Assembly (NCBI GenBank): GCA_000310025.1 | Contig: FN649729.1 | Span: 2,317,640 to 2,381,639, forward strand | Reading direction: 5' to 3' | Source: Ectocarpus siliculosus | Taxonomy: Eukaryota; Sar; Phaeophyceae; Ectocarpales; Ectocarpaceae | DNA length: 64,000 nucleotides | In this document: positions 1 to 11,086 of the stretch, in pieces | Numbering within the stretch: the first letter of the stretch is position 1 | Layout of the letters: each line of letters begins with the position of its first letter | Notes under the pieces: generated by a model | Told to the model about the DNA's origin: nothing | The model's database searches: none | The model's input: only the letters and a program-made list of their open reading frames with translations | Translations under genes and position numbers: made by a program

Positions 1-470
1 AGTTTTAACAGCACGTCCATACCCAGGTTTTGCGGGGGGGTGGGGCGGGGGTTTCTTGTTTTTAGGGGGGGATGGTTTTTGGGGCCTTTACCGGGGGTGG
101 GGGAACGGCTTGTTTTTGGGGGGGGTGGCGGGGGGCACCCCGGTGGTTGGAAAGTGGGCGGGGGGGGGGAACATTCCGCGGTGGAGGGTTCCTTGGGCTT
201 GGCGGGGGGGGGGGCAAGGGGGAAAAAGGGGGGGGCCCGGGGGGGATAGAAAGAAGGGTCCGGGATTTGGATTTTTTTTTGGGTTTTCGGGGGGGTGGTT
301 AAAAATATTTTGGGGTTTTGGTTTTGGGGAACCCAGGGGGTTTTTTCAGGGGGTGGGGGAGGTGGAAACTGGAGGGATATTGTTGTTGGGAACAATGGAA
401 GGGGGGGTAGGTGGGGGGGGGGGAAAATTGGGGGGAGTGGGGGGGGGGGGGGGGGCATATGCTCCAAGCT
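1..470. other. G-homopolymer-rich low-complexity contig end
   Basis: Long runs of G separated by a few A or T cover this stretch. The glycine-rich reading frames across it exist only because GGN codes for glycine. There is no codon structure or splice-site pattern. It is probably poor-quality sequence next to a gap, or a degenerate G-rich repeat. Confidence 0.8.
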
Positions 471-924
471 CGGCGAAACGCGCGAGCCATGCCCCTATCT
501 ATCTCGACACCGCGTGGGCAAAAATACCGCAAGCATCACCGTATCCATACAAAAAAAAAAACGGGACATGGACCCTCACAAGGAATAGGAGGGATGGAGC
601 CAAGATTCAATCAATCGGGAGCAAAGCGGTCAAGATCTACGGTGCGCTCGCTTCAATATTTTCCTCTTGATTCACCGAGATGCGGACGAGCATCGTCTAG
701 TGCGGACCAGGCCCCTCCGGTACGGTATTAGGTGAGGGATGCAGCGTCACCAGCGGTCAAAACATCTATTTGTGAAATAACCAAGGGTGCCTGTTCACTT
801 CCTCGCCCATCTACCCCGGCTCCGTCACGACACAGAATGTAGCATCGTCGGACGGCTTCATCAAAACGGCAAACGAGCGCCCTCAATGTTTCCGAGACAC
901 GTGTGCCCTCGACGGCCGTCTTAC
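471..924. other. no gene recognised
   Basis: Ordinary-composition sequence between the G-rich end and the last visible exon of the minus-strand DUF2306-like gene. By orientation it should be intron or 3' region of that gene. I looked for an exon matching the last exon of the plus-strand sister (10932-11086) and saw none, so the gene's 3' end probably lies outside the window. Confidence 0.5.
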
Positions 925-3900
925 CGAGCGCCGAATCAAGCTTGCCCCGCTGAGGACGATCGGAACAACTCCCAGGGCCATGCTCACGCTCATGAAGATG
1001 AACAAGCGGCCCAGCCTGCGGTGGGCCGTGCGGTGCTTCGCTCGGAAGGACGGGTTGAGCTGCAGCGGGGCGATCACGCTCCAAAGTCCGGCAGGAAGGA
1101 TGTGCATGAACCTTCCCGCTGCCGCAGCGGCGGCGGCGGCAGCAGCAGCAGCAGCAGCAAGCAGCAGCAGCAAGCAGCACGAGGAGGCGATATGGGCGAG
1201 GTTGAAGGAGGTGGCGTTGGGCCCGTGCATGTTGGGGTCACCCTGGGCTATTGGGGTCGGGTATCGAAGAGCCATGCTTGCGATGGGGTCAGTGTAAATG
1301 TATCCAAAAATTGTTGTAGCATTCGGGGATGCGAAGAACGAGGGAGAGCTTGGGAGATGCGCAGAGCAACACCTGTCCCCCTGGTTATATACTGGCTGAC
1401 TCACCCGGCGTGCGGGCGTAGGCGAGAAAGGACGGCTTGCCCTCGGCATCGTACAGCGGGGTGGACCTGAAAAAGCCTTGCTCGCCCTGACGTACGACTT
1501 GTCTGCAAGGGTCAACACGAGGAAAGCAGGGCAGCGCTCTTAACGATGTTGAACAAGCAGAAACTGCTGAGGCAGCTGACTCGTCAAACCCGCCTTTCTC
1601 GTCATGAGAAACATGTGCGCACAAAAACGGCAAAAGGTTGGCGCTACTGAGCAAAGTCTGTCCAAATACGTTCCCGCCAAATTGAGGTGTTGCCTCCTAG
1701 GTTGATGATTGAATTACTTATCAATTTCCGGTATTACGATCTTCTGCAAGGCTCGCTGCAGAGCTGCGCTGCACTCCTCGCGACAAAGGGAAGGAATCCT
1801 AAAGCGGGAGAGTCGTTTTCGATTTTCCGGTCCTTGGTCTCTTGGTTGATGCTAGATTCGATGAACCACTGTTGTCCGCGCCCCCTCAACTTAGGTGCGG
1901 GTCCTTGCTACATCTTCTGTTTTCGATGGAGGTTTCCTTACGTTGCCTGCAAACCGATCTAGATTTCTTCTCTGATTTCGAAAACGACCGAGGCACCCGG
2001 AAATCACACACGAGACACGTGAGACCACAGTAGGCCAGTTTCGTGCAAAAACTAAACCGTAGCGTAGGTTGTCACACCTAGCAGCGGTTGGGTATTATTT
2101 CTAACAGCATTTCACGTACTCTACCTCCGCACATCGTGTCCCGAAACCGAGACAAATCATGGCACCAGTCTAAAATCAAGACCCACAGGCGACACGGCGG
2201 GTGCTCAAATGAGGTGTTGGCATTGCGGACCCTCCGATCGGAGCACACATTTAGTACGGACAGACAGTAACATTTGTGGGTAGATTTTTTTTATTCTTGT
2301 CTTCACTTCAAATCAGCGCACACAGCACTTGTGGTGCCGTCAAACCCGTGGTCACACAGAAGGGTTTCCCCGTACCCAACCCCTCCTGCGGAACTTTGCC
2401 GTCGACTTTTAATTCGAGAATAATAGTGCAACACGCTCTTTCCTCTGTGTACACACGAATTACATGTTGTAGAGCTTTCCACCCAGGCCACGAACGGAAG
2501 CGAGAGAAAAAACTCACTTTGCGAGGAAAGCTCGCTAACGCCGGGATTCGAACCCCTGACCCTGACCACTAGAGGGTCTATCAACTCGACTACAGGGGCG
2601 AATAGATGAAAAAATGTGAGAAAACGACGTTCCATGGACCACCATCAGGAAGCATGAGGAACCATCAGGTATAATAGGGACCGTGAGAATAATCTCATGG
2701 GAGTCTCATGGAGGCCCACGAGATTGCTCATGGGGCACCATGAGATCATTTCCACAATGTCATACCATAGCAGGCCATGGGAAACCTCATGAGACATCGG
2801 GAATGGTTCACCCATGGTGCACCATGAGGCGATGTGAATGAGCAAATTTCAGTCAACAGAATACAGATTGTAAGCAGAAACGGTAAGTAAATGTGGTTCC
2901 TCATGGTGCGCCATGGACTATCATGGTGCTTCATAGTATACAAACGTAAAAAAAAAATGTAAAAGAAGAAGAACAAACTGAAACAAACTGCTGTAATGAC
3001 TCATGGAGCACCATGAACGCCCGTGAGGTTCCCAAACCTCCCGTGGTGCGGCATGATGACCCATGGTGCATGATAGAGCATCATGAGATTCTGGAAATGA
3101 CGGTGAAAAGAACAGTAGGTACAAGGTTCCCCTTGGGAGGTAGGTGCGATGGCCTCCCTGGGGAGACGAAAGAGGACACGGCCACTGCTATCATCCTTGC
3201 ATCATTCGTTGTATATCTGATCTCCACCTGTGTCAAGGTTTCGGTACAAACTTCAGAAAACTCCTCGCATCAATTTGCGGGGAAACCATTTTTTCTCACC
3301 GTGACACTTCGCGCGCGCTTGCGGCGTCTTCGCCGTAGAACCTCCTACTACGCAACAATAATCCTCGAAGCACATTCTTTTCGGCGGATATTTGTACGGC
3401 CATCGCTTGGAGGTTTGTGCGCAGATTCTCTGTGATCAGTCGGGCTAATAACATTGCCTGTTGCGAAATACCCCAGCGGGGAATCGGGAATTGGAGCCGG
3501 TGTCGTTGCCTGTTTGTCCGTGTTGTCCGACATGTAGCATTTGGTAGAATTTTGGCGTGGTGAGTCCCGAGCACACATACGATAGGGTAGCGGCGGCTTG
3601 GCCCCAGATCCTACTGCTGTAACCCGCTGCTCTTGCTCTATCTCTTTTGTTGCGTTTTGTACCGCGTTGCTCATGATGCGGGGAACGTGGGTGGCTTGCG
3701 CAGGAGTCAAAACTTCGGATTTGTAACATCGTGTTTTTGCCTCTTTGTGCAGGTGTAGTATGCTGCAGTGGCGGCGGCACGAGTCTTCGGGACGTACAAT
3801 TGAGTGTACAAACTACCCGCTGTTACCCGTGTCGTGGCCGGTCGAGACCGCCGCTGTGGTTTTTGCAGACTGATGTACATCTTCGGGTGTACTGGGTGCA

Positions 3901-6900
3901 AACTGCTGTCTACCGTAAGAGTCGGAGAGTTGGCACGGGCCGGGGAGATGGCACCGGTCGGAGAGATGGCACCGGGGTGCGATAAAAAATCCGAGAAAAA
4001 AACATTTAATTCGATTTACGCACCGGGGTCGGTGAGATCGCACCTTGTGTGATCTCTCCAACCCCCAAATCCAAGATTGAACTCCTTTTCAGCTGCCGGA
4101 ATGAGGTACATGTGCGTACCTTTTACAAGTGGGGACGGAGTCAGCGGAGCGCCACACTCCTTTACATACGATTGGATGGTCGCGGTTCACGCGGGATTGT
4201 CAGTTGTGTTCATATTTTAATTGGTATAGAAGTTGCCAACCGTACACTCAACCAAACACACAACGTACAGGCCGCACCCTACCCCGCCTGACACAACCCG
4301 AAGCTGTTGTACTTCTGCGTACGTCCTGGTATCCGTAGAAGAAGACCGGAACGAAAGCGGGAAACAATTGATACCGTGCGTACTGGTACCACCTCAGATG
4401 GAAACGACGTCGTAAGGAAGCAGTACCTGCACCCTCTGACATGGCACAATCAATGGCTGTGTGTGTGCGCTCGCACGGACTTGCATCGTTTATATTATTA
4501 TTTTTTTTATTTGCTCTATTTCGCCGCTTTTTTCGGGGTATGTTGTATGTGCGTGTGCGTGCAGAAGGCCGTGTGCGTGCGTGGGTACCTACATTCGGTA
4601 CCAATCAATACGATGGCAACGGTCGAGGAGATGACACCGGGGTGCGTGCGTACAACACCTGTGTGCATTTCATCTGGGATCGCACCGGTCGGAGGGATCG
4701 GGGTGCCTTGAAAATTATAAACGAAATGATTTGATTGCATTTCCGCACCGGGGTCGGAGAGATGGCACCGGGGTGCGATAAAAAACCCGAGGAAAAACCA
4801 TTAAAAAAAACGATCGCACCCGGTGCCAACTCTCCGATTCTTACGGTAATCGGCTAATCGGGAAAAAAACACTTCCTAGTTCGGGGTTTGAAAATGAAGA
4901 CACATTTCCCAGTGAGATACAAACGTAGATGCACACTGCTGCAGTAGTGGGCCCTGTATTGTGCCGGTCGAATAGTGCCGGGTGCCCGGTTACAGCAGTG
5001 TCGGTGTTTTCAGCTCGCACACACTGAAACACCCAAGTCGTTCCGGTACTGCAGAGCTTTGGATAGTGCCGATGTCCGGTTATATAAGTGGGTAAAATCT
5101 CTGGGCACATACCGGCACTATACGGGGCCCACAACTGCTGTGTTTGAAGACGAAGAAAAAAATCATGAAAAAAAAAAAAGTCGTAGTTCTGGCGGCTAAT
5201 CGGGAATATCACTATTATTCCTAGTTCGGAGTATAATACCATGTACGTAGGGCGCTGTAAATGGTGGTCGCATGATTCTCACAACAGCAGTGAGTACGGT
5301 AGAAGAGTGTTCGTGTGTTGGCGTGTCGAGAGCCGGTTTTTGCAACTTTGGGCGTCAAGCACACGGGCAACGGGTGCTGGCCGTCCGACGACCCCGCCCC
5401 CGTGCGTGCCCCCGAGAAGGAAGCGTGAGAAAATTGACTTCCGCCAGCGAATGATGTCCCGAACCACGAAAACAGTAGGCGAAAGGATACTACACATTTA
5501 TTTTCTGAAAACCCATAAGCAATGAGAACCAGTGCAATCCATGTGTGTGTGTGTGTGTTTTGTTTGTGTTTTGTTTTGGGTATTTAGCGGGATGCCCTGA
5601 ATAGCGGTTATAAAATCTCGTGACACGGCTGCACCCCGGTTTAGCGGTACAAGCGCTAAACCGGTCGCGCCCTCAATAGCGGTTATTGGACATGTTTGCA
5701 GCCACCAATAGCGGTTATCGGTTCAATTTTTGCGGGGACCTGCATGTAGTGCGCGCTTCGCTTGCACATACTCACGGCACAGCGACTTGGTCAGCCTGTT
5801 AGCTGGTCGATGCTCACAATATAAAGGACACAGCGAGACACACACACATACACCAAACGACGCAGGGCCAGAGAAGAACCGCCGAAAAATAGCTGAAGAA
5901 ACGACGATTAGAGAGAGTGATGGTCGTGAAAGCAAGGAGGATGATGGTGAAAACACTCCAAAACGAACTCGAGTGCAAGGTGGCAGTTTTCCTCTGTTGC
6001 TACCTACCGTGTCTGCCCTTACTCCGGGGAATAGCTGTTATCTGCCCCATGCCGCCCCCTCACGAGGTTCCAGTTAATGACATTGTATAGAAGTGTTTTG
6101 TGTTTTCAACCGCGCTGAGACTGACGACGACGTCTTTTCATTGGTCAGCCGGTTAGCGCGGTCGATGCTAATAATAAATACACACACCATGCGGCGCGTG
6201 GATGGAGAACTGTGCAAGCTTCTAGATGCGGCACGAGTCCAAGCGGCGTGCATGATTGTAAAGGTTGCTGTGGTGGCCGCATACATGGCATGTGTGTGGG
6301 GAGATGGAGGTTCCGGATGAGAACGAGATGCAACCGGCGTACAACCAAGAAGGCGCAGAGTTCCCCTCACTTCTCAAATCCGCCCAAGCGCCGAGAGGTG
6401 TAAGGTGACTTTCTAGCACCAGGCGCTTGGAAAGAAACAACTCGCGCTGCAGCTACACGACAACAGCCCCACACGCGGCTCTACTTTGGCTAGAATCTCG
6501 AGGTTTTGAAGCTTCTTGACCAGAAGGTAGCGCACGCAGAAATAGTGCGCACAGGAAGAGATCGCCGAAGCTTTGCGTAAAAGGGCGCGAATGACGAGGT
6601 TGTTGAAAGTTGTCCGGTATGTACATGGAGGGAGGCCTAACCCCTCCGACGACGACACGACGACCTAGAGCTAGGGCTAGATACCACTGCACAATTTGAC
6701 GGAGCGAAGGGCAGGAGGGTGATGTCGCCGCCACCACACTCGGAGGCATCATCGGATTTTGGCCAGCGTGGAGAGCGCGGAGTCGTGTGGCACAAGCGAA
6801 ACAGCGCACTATTTCGCAAGGCAAAATGGCGTTCCTCGCAGCGCACGCCGCTCCTCCAGCGCGCAAGGCAGATACCAGAGAGATTGCTTTGGGTGAAGAA

Positions 6901-7618
6901 TGATCGATACGCGACACATGGCAGAAATGAGATGCTCAAGCACGTGGTTGATTGCCATTGCGTTGTCCCAAGTTTGTCTCATCACCTACTTCACTTCGTT
7001 AGAGACGCGAACGATTTTCCAGTCTTGATGAGGGGCATACAGTCCAGAAGGGAGAATAATCTTCGTGCTTTGGCGAATTGAAATGCATCATTAATGAATG
7101 TGCTTGCGGCGTTGTCCTTCATTGGCTCGTTACTTCTTCATCTGCACCTTCGTATGACTGCTGCAATGATACGCATGGCCCTATCAATATCAGCTCTCCA
7201 CGCTGTTATTGTAGGGCAAAAATGGGCTTGTTCCCGGTTTTTTAGCAGTTCATGACCGCTATTAAGCCTCCTGGTTTAGCGGATAATGACCGCTAAAGTG
7301 GTTTAGCGGCGATGCCCTGAATAGCGGTTATTAAAAATCGTGACACTATGGACCGCTAAACCGGGCCCACGACGGTAGACCGATACCCACACGACAGGCT
7401 GGCGAATGTAGTGTACGGCAGTCCCCAAGACCACGACCAATTTGTACACGTACGTCTTGATTCTGACTCACGTTGTGATACTAGCGAAGGAGCCGATGCC
7501 CCAGCTCCGAAGAACCACGTTGTGAAACACCATGATGCACGACAGGAGCAGGAATAGTGACCAGATCGCCTTGCTCAGCCACGGCATCGATAGCCAGTTC
7601 CGCGGCCGGATGCCGATG
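925..7618 (-). CDS. DUF2306-like membrane protein, copy A (partial)
   Basis: Three exons are visible on the minus strand: 7472-7618, 1405-1466 and 925-1118. Boundaries are GT-AG (for example CAC AAC|gtgagt at 7472 and cag|GTCC at 1466) and phases agree across all three. The first exon encodes one hydrophobic helix containing FLLLSCIMVFHNVVLRSWGI. The 62-nt exon encodes LYDAEGKPSFLAYARTP. The third encodes HILPAGLWSVIAPLQL followed by HRTAHRRLGRLFIF. That helix, HRxLGR, helix order resembles the DUF2306 membrane-protein family, whose function is unknown to me. It is the divergent twin of the plus-strand gene at 8259. Start and 3' end are not seen. The 6 kb intron at 1467-7471 is packed with repeats. 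Confidence 0.6.
1119..1180. repeat. (GCG)n/(CAG)n microsatellite next to a splice site
   Basis: Trinucleotide runs (gcggcg then cagcag) lie directly upstream, on the minus strand, of the 3' splice site of the exon at 925-1118. The sister gene has a (CTG)n run at the same position (9657-9694), so the repeat was probably present before duplication. Confidence 0.8.
2540..2603 (-). ncRNA. tRNA-like sequence, pseudo-tRNA or SINE head
   Basis: On the minus strand an A-box-like TAGTCGAGTTG (about 2580-2592) is followed by a 5-bp stem ACCCT/AGGGT and then a perfect B-box core GGTTCGAATCC (2544-2554). The acceptor strands do not pair, the T-stem has mismatches and the anticodon loop is 9 nt. It is therefore not a working tRNA. 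A tRNA-derived SINE or pseudogene is the best reading. Confidence 0.5.
2645..3085. repeat. cluster of CATGGTGCACCATG-type palindromes
   Basis: About ten imperfect copies of the self-complementary motif TCATGGTGCACCATGAG occur in 440 bp, with changes mostly in the middle (near 2648, 2728, 2813, 2903, 2925, 3001, 3041, 3060 and 3080). Spacing is irregular and there is no open reading frame. The family is not recognised. Confidence 0.7.
3913..4846. mobile_element. TA-flanked terminal-inverted-repeat element (MITE-like)
   Basis: The 24-bp ends at 3913-3936 and 4823-4846 are inverted copies with one mismatch; the outer ends read CCGTAAGAG and its complement. The dinucleotide TA flanks both sides (3911-3912 and 4847-4848), as expected for Tc1/mariner-type insertion. 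Subterminal GAGATGGCACCGGGGTGCGA blocks recur inside at both ends. No transposase frame is present in the 934 bp, so it would need a partner element to move. Confidence 0.85.
4849..5240. repeat. pair of imperfect direct repeats
   Basis: A unit of about 38 bp reading CGGCTAATCGGGAA ... CCTAGTTCGG occurs at about 4850-4887, directly after the TA-flanked element, and again at about 5193-5232. The sequence between them has no gene I can support. This may be the remains of an older element into or beside which the TA element inserted. Confidence 0.45.
5583..5735. repeat. TAGCGGTTAT repeat cluster, left block
   Basis: Several direct and inverted copies of TAGCGGTTAT and GGTTTAGCGG are packed here. 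A unit of about 38 bp starting GATGCCCTGAATAGCGGTTA at 5591 recurs at 7310. The sequence CCCGGTTTAGCGGT at about 5635 has an inverted copy at about 7353. The two blocks could bound a degenerate inverted-repeat element of about 1.75 kb. Confidence 0.6.
7245..7368. repeat. TAGCGGTTAT repeat cluster, right block
   Basis: Second cluster of the 5583-5735 repeat family. It includes the GATGCCCTGAATAGCGGTTA unit at 7310 in direct orientation and ACCGCTAAACCGGG at 7352 in inverted orientation. It ends about 100 bp before the first exon of DUF2306-like copy A. Confidence 0.6.
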
Positions 7619-7914
7619 CTGACCGACCCATCCTTTTTTGTGTGTTTCGTGTGCGTGCGTGGTACTTTACCACAACTTGAGTGTCACGTGTGGTCCTCTC
7701 TCCGAATGCGCGCGAGAGGATGGGCGGATAGGATGGGCACGCGCGTGTGTGAAGAAGTGCGCTGGTGTGTCTGGGTGTGTGGCGCCCAAAAGGTCTAGCA
7801 AGACTCATCAGATCCCGGATACGGTAGACCGTGTGGACTGTTGGCTTCACCCAATCAAAAGCCGGCGGCATATTCCGTTTCGCCACCCCGCGTTCGCTGT
7901 GCTACTGCTGCTAC

Positions 7915-8040
7915 ATGGCCGCCCTACAGCCTACGTACACGCCTGCCAAACCCCCTGTACGTGGTGGAATGACTCCCCTGCTACCTGCATCAGACCCTGT
8001 TCCTGCTTTTAAGGCGGCAGTAGACCTGCCGGACGCCTGA
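7915..8040 (+). pseudogene. duplicated first-exon remnant of DUF2306-like copy B
   Basis: An ATG frame beginning MAALQPTYTPAKPPVRGG ends in TGA after 41 codons. The same stretch, CGCCTGCCRAA...CCCTGTACGTGGTGGAATG and beyond, recurs about 310 bp downstream (8231-8330), where the frame runs on into the membrane exon of copy B. The upstream copy stops where the downstream one continues, so it looks like a tandem partial duplication of the 5' exon. Use as an alternative leader exon cannot be excluded. Confidence 0.5.
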
Positions 8041-8258
8041 TACTCGCCCACAATCAAAGGCGGGTGGGCAAACTATTTACACATAATTCCGCCGCCCGCC
8101 CGCCGCCACCCCGCCCGCCGAAAGCACACAAATGACATCTTCGTCAAACGAGCTGGAGCAACAAAAACCGCAACGTGAGGCATAAGTTTACTCTCTCGTA
8201 GAGGAAGCCGTTGACGCATTTTTTCACACGCCTGCCGAAAGCCCCTGTACGTGGTGGA

Positions 8259-9659
8259 ATGGCTCCCCAGCTGTCTGCGCCAGGCCCTATTCCTGCATCA
8301 GGCGGTGGTCAACCTGCTGGAGGACGCCTGATGCTCGGAGTTCTTGAGCATCGGCGGTTTAGCACGGCGATGTGGTCGATGCTGATGCTCCTGTCGTTCA
8401 TCATGGTGGTCCACAACCTGGTGTTTCGCTCGTGGGGCATCGGTACCTTCCCTTCTATAACAAGGTGAAGTAGCTGAAGACACTTCGTACACCTTGGACT
8501 GTTGTACTTCTTCAGCCTTCAGCCCATCTGTGTTGCTTCAACAGCGTATCTACATCCTGTGTAAAATTCCTCAACCTCTCTCCGTCCTCGAGGTAGATTC
8601 TGTACTCAACAAGACTTTGCTAGAATCTTGACTTTTGACTCGACGCCCTCCGTCAGCAGATGGCTTTCCGTGTATCAAACACGATTGGACTATGCTTGAA
8701 GTTGCGTCAGAGTATGTATAGGCGAGCCTTCTTTTGCCTGCAGAGCATGACAAGACTCGAATACCGACGAAAAAGCGTGACATGTATCTTCCTGCGCGTT
8801 CCAGCTGCAGATACACGGGCAAGATCGAATTCCCATTGGACCAAGATTCGCCATCAAACGGTGATGACACCTGCGCACTTCTTGTCTCCTTTCCATTGAA
8901 AGAAACTGTTGTTTTTGTCTTCATGTGTTTGGACAATGATGAGCGTGCAGGCGGATAGAAGCTCTTGGCGAACAAGGCACGTTCAGCAGATCCAGCCCGC
9001 TGATCGACGCCGAGGGCAAGCCATCCATCTTGGCCTACGCCCGAACGCCGGGTGAGAGAGATTTCGCGTCGGGTGGAACGCGTCTTCTTTTTTCGTCAGC
9101 CAACGCCCGCCGCGTGTGTGAATGTGTGAACGGTTTGACACACAAGACGGGTTTTGGTTGATGAAGGTATCCATGAAGTTCGTCTCGATGTTTGTGTTTC
9201 CCGTTGCTCCGTTGCGTCGATGTTGATCCTGCTCGTCGTTCGTATTCGTATTTAGTGCCGCTTGCAGCCATGGCAGGCAGGACACAATGCCCGCGTGTTG
9301 GTGTAATTTTTTGGACGGGGTAAGAACCTCATGTGCCTACCTGTTTTGTATCCCCCGAGCCCTGCGCTGTTGGTTTCCCCTCTACACTCGACACCCTAAG
9401 ACGCGAGTTTTGTAATGTAGCAGTTGTGTGTTCCAGGGTCCCTGTTTGACGTGCGTACTCCGCTGAATCCTTGTCGACAAAGGTTTCCCTCCACCAACCG
9501 CTAGTAGATTGCTGTGTGTCGTTGAATCGTGTTGAGTCCCCGGGGGGGGGGGGAGGGGGTCTACCCGTGGCAATGGCGTTGCCGCCCCCCCCCACTGTAA
9601 AATTTTTCGAACCATCGTCCAAATGATCATAGAGTCCCTTCTCCCACATCCCCTTCTTG

Positions 9660-9695
<36 letters not shown>

Positions 9696-10713
9696 AACAG
9701 CGGGAAGGGTCATGCACATCCTCCCCGCTGGACTCTGGAGCGTGATCGCTCCGCTGCAGCTCAGCCCGTCCTTCCGAGCGAAGCACCGCACGGCCCACCG
9801 CAGGCTCGGACGCTTGTTCATCTTCATGAGCGTCAGCATTTCCCTCGGGCTCGTCCCTCTTGTTCTCAGCGGGGCTCCCACGACTCCGGCGAGTAGAACC
9901 ACGCTCGGACCGAGCGCATTGATTGTGGTATGTAGATCTCAGCTGAAACGGAACACGCGTTCGTTTCATGTACGGATCAAGAGTCTCACCCTTCGGATTG
10001 ACGGGGTGGATGGACAAGGTGTTCCGCTTGCCTGTTGAACTGGAGGTTGCGACAGCAGTGCATGACGTTTCTTGGGCGGACACAGCGAAACGCGGACCTG
10101 AGCAGTAAGTGGGAGGAGACTATTTCGACCGAATATTGTCATGTTTAGCGGGAATTTGTAGTAGCTTTTTGGCCGCACCCTAGAACCCGGGGGGTCACAT
10201 GTTTTTCGTTATCTGTTTGGTCCATTAGGAGTGCCTACAACCGCCATCGTCGCCGAAAAATTGTAAATCGCAAGTTGTGAATATCCTCCAACCTACAGAA
10301 TTGGAGCAACGGAAGGGAATCGCTCGTCTTCGCAGGCTACTTCTTGGTAACGGGCTTGCTGGCAGTTCACCATGCAAGAAACAAGCGTTTTGCCGATCAC
10401 AGGTAAGAATCGGTGATGGGGTGTGGGTGAAGCGTGAAATCTCGCTGTTGTCTGCTGCATGGGGGTTCGAAGGACATGTCAACATCAACGAAGTATCCGT
10501 TTTCGTCAAAACATCGAAAACGACCTTGAGAAGTAGGGGGTATTTCGCGAGAAGCCAGCGCTTTGTCGATCGTGCGTGCGTTGTACGAGGAAGAAGGTGG
10601 CGACTTCGTTCCAGAACAAAGAGTTTCCTCTGCCGCCTGGCTTGGCACATTCTCATTGCCCCACGGTTCATTGGCACTATGGCACTACCCTCGTCTCTCT
10701 CTCTCTCTCTCTC

Positions 10714-10792
<79 letters not shown>

Positions 10793-11086
10793 CCCTTGCT
10801 GGACAATGAATTGGAGGATCGTGCACACCTACATGAAGGAACACAGATACGACATGCGCGACACACAAAACATGCATTGTTCCACCGTCCCCCCCCCTCC
10901 CCCCCAATACTCGTATGCAAACCAACATTAGGGTTTGGATGCTGCGACACGTGGCAATGGGATACTCGGTGCACATGCAGCGCCTTCTCGGCCACCTCAC
11001 CTGGTGGATGTTCCCCTTGTTGATGCCCGGGTACACCGACTTCACGAATGGCGGGAAGGAATTGCGTGCTAACGTGTTCATATCGT
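8259..11086 (+). CDS. DUF2306-like membrane protein, copy B (partial model)
   Basis: Exons seen are 8259-8464, 8990-9051, 9701-9927 and 10932-11086. The first three keep phase. Exon 1 starts at MAPQLSAPGP and carries a hydrophobic helix, AMWSMLMLLSFIMVVHNLVF. The 62-nt exon encodes LIDAEGKPSILAYARTP and has exactly the same length as in copy A. Exon 3 encodes HILPAGLWSVIAPLQL and HRTAHRRLGRLFIF. The last visible exon encodes VWMLRHVAMGYSVHMQRLL, like the second conserved block of DUF2306 proteins. The phase between exons 3 and 4 does not match, so a small exon is probably missed in 9928-10931, and the terminus is not found. Membrane location is inferred; function unknown. Confidence 0.62.
9657..9696. 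repeat. (CTG)n microsatellite
   Basis: About 13 CTG units lie directly before the CAACAG acceptor of DUF2306-like exon 3 and act as part of its polypyrimidine region. Confidence 0.95.
10696..10792. repeat. (CT)n microsatellite
   Basis: About 45 CT dinucleotides with two interruptions, in an intron of DUF2306-like copy B. The serine/leucine and arginine/glutamate frames across it are artefacts. Confidence 0.97.

Larger units (their letters stand above)
1467..7471 (-). other. long repeat-filled intron of DUF2306-like copy A
   Basis: No host exon was recognised. It contains a tRNA-like sequence (2540-2603), a palindrome cluster (2645-3085), a TA-flanked inverted-repeat element (3913-4846), a (GT)n run near 5541-5558, and two clusters of TAGCGGTTAT-type repeats (5583-5735 and 7245-7368). 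The corresponding intron in the sister gene (8465-8989) is about 0.5 kb. The short reading frames between 5730 and 7081 resemble nothing I recognise. Confidence 0.6.

Noticed and set aside
40-731. Glycine-rich open reading frames at the contig start
   Set aside because: They follow G-homopolymers in several frames at once and have no codon bias, domain or splice context.
6413-7081. Minus and plus frames with serine/alanine content, considered as a transposase
   Set aside because: No conserved DDE, HTH or zinc motif could be identified in either direction.
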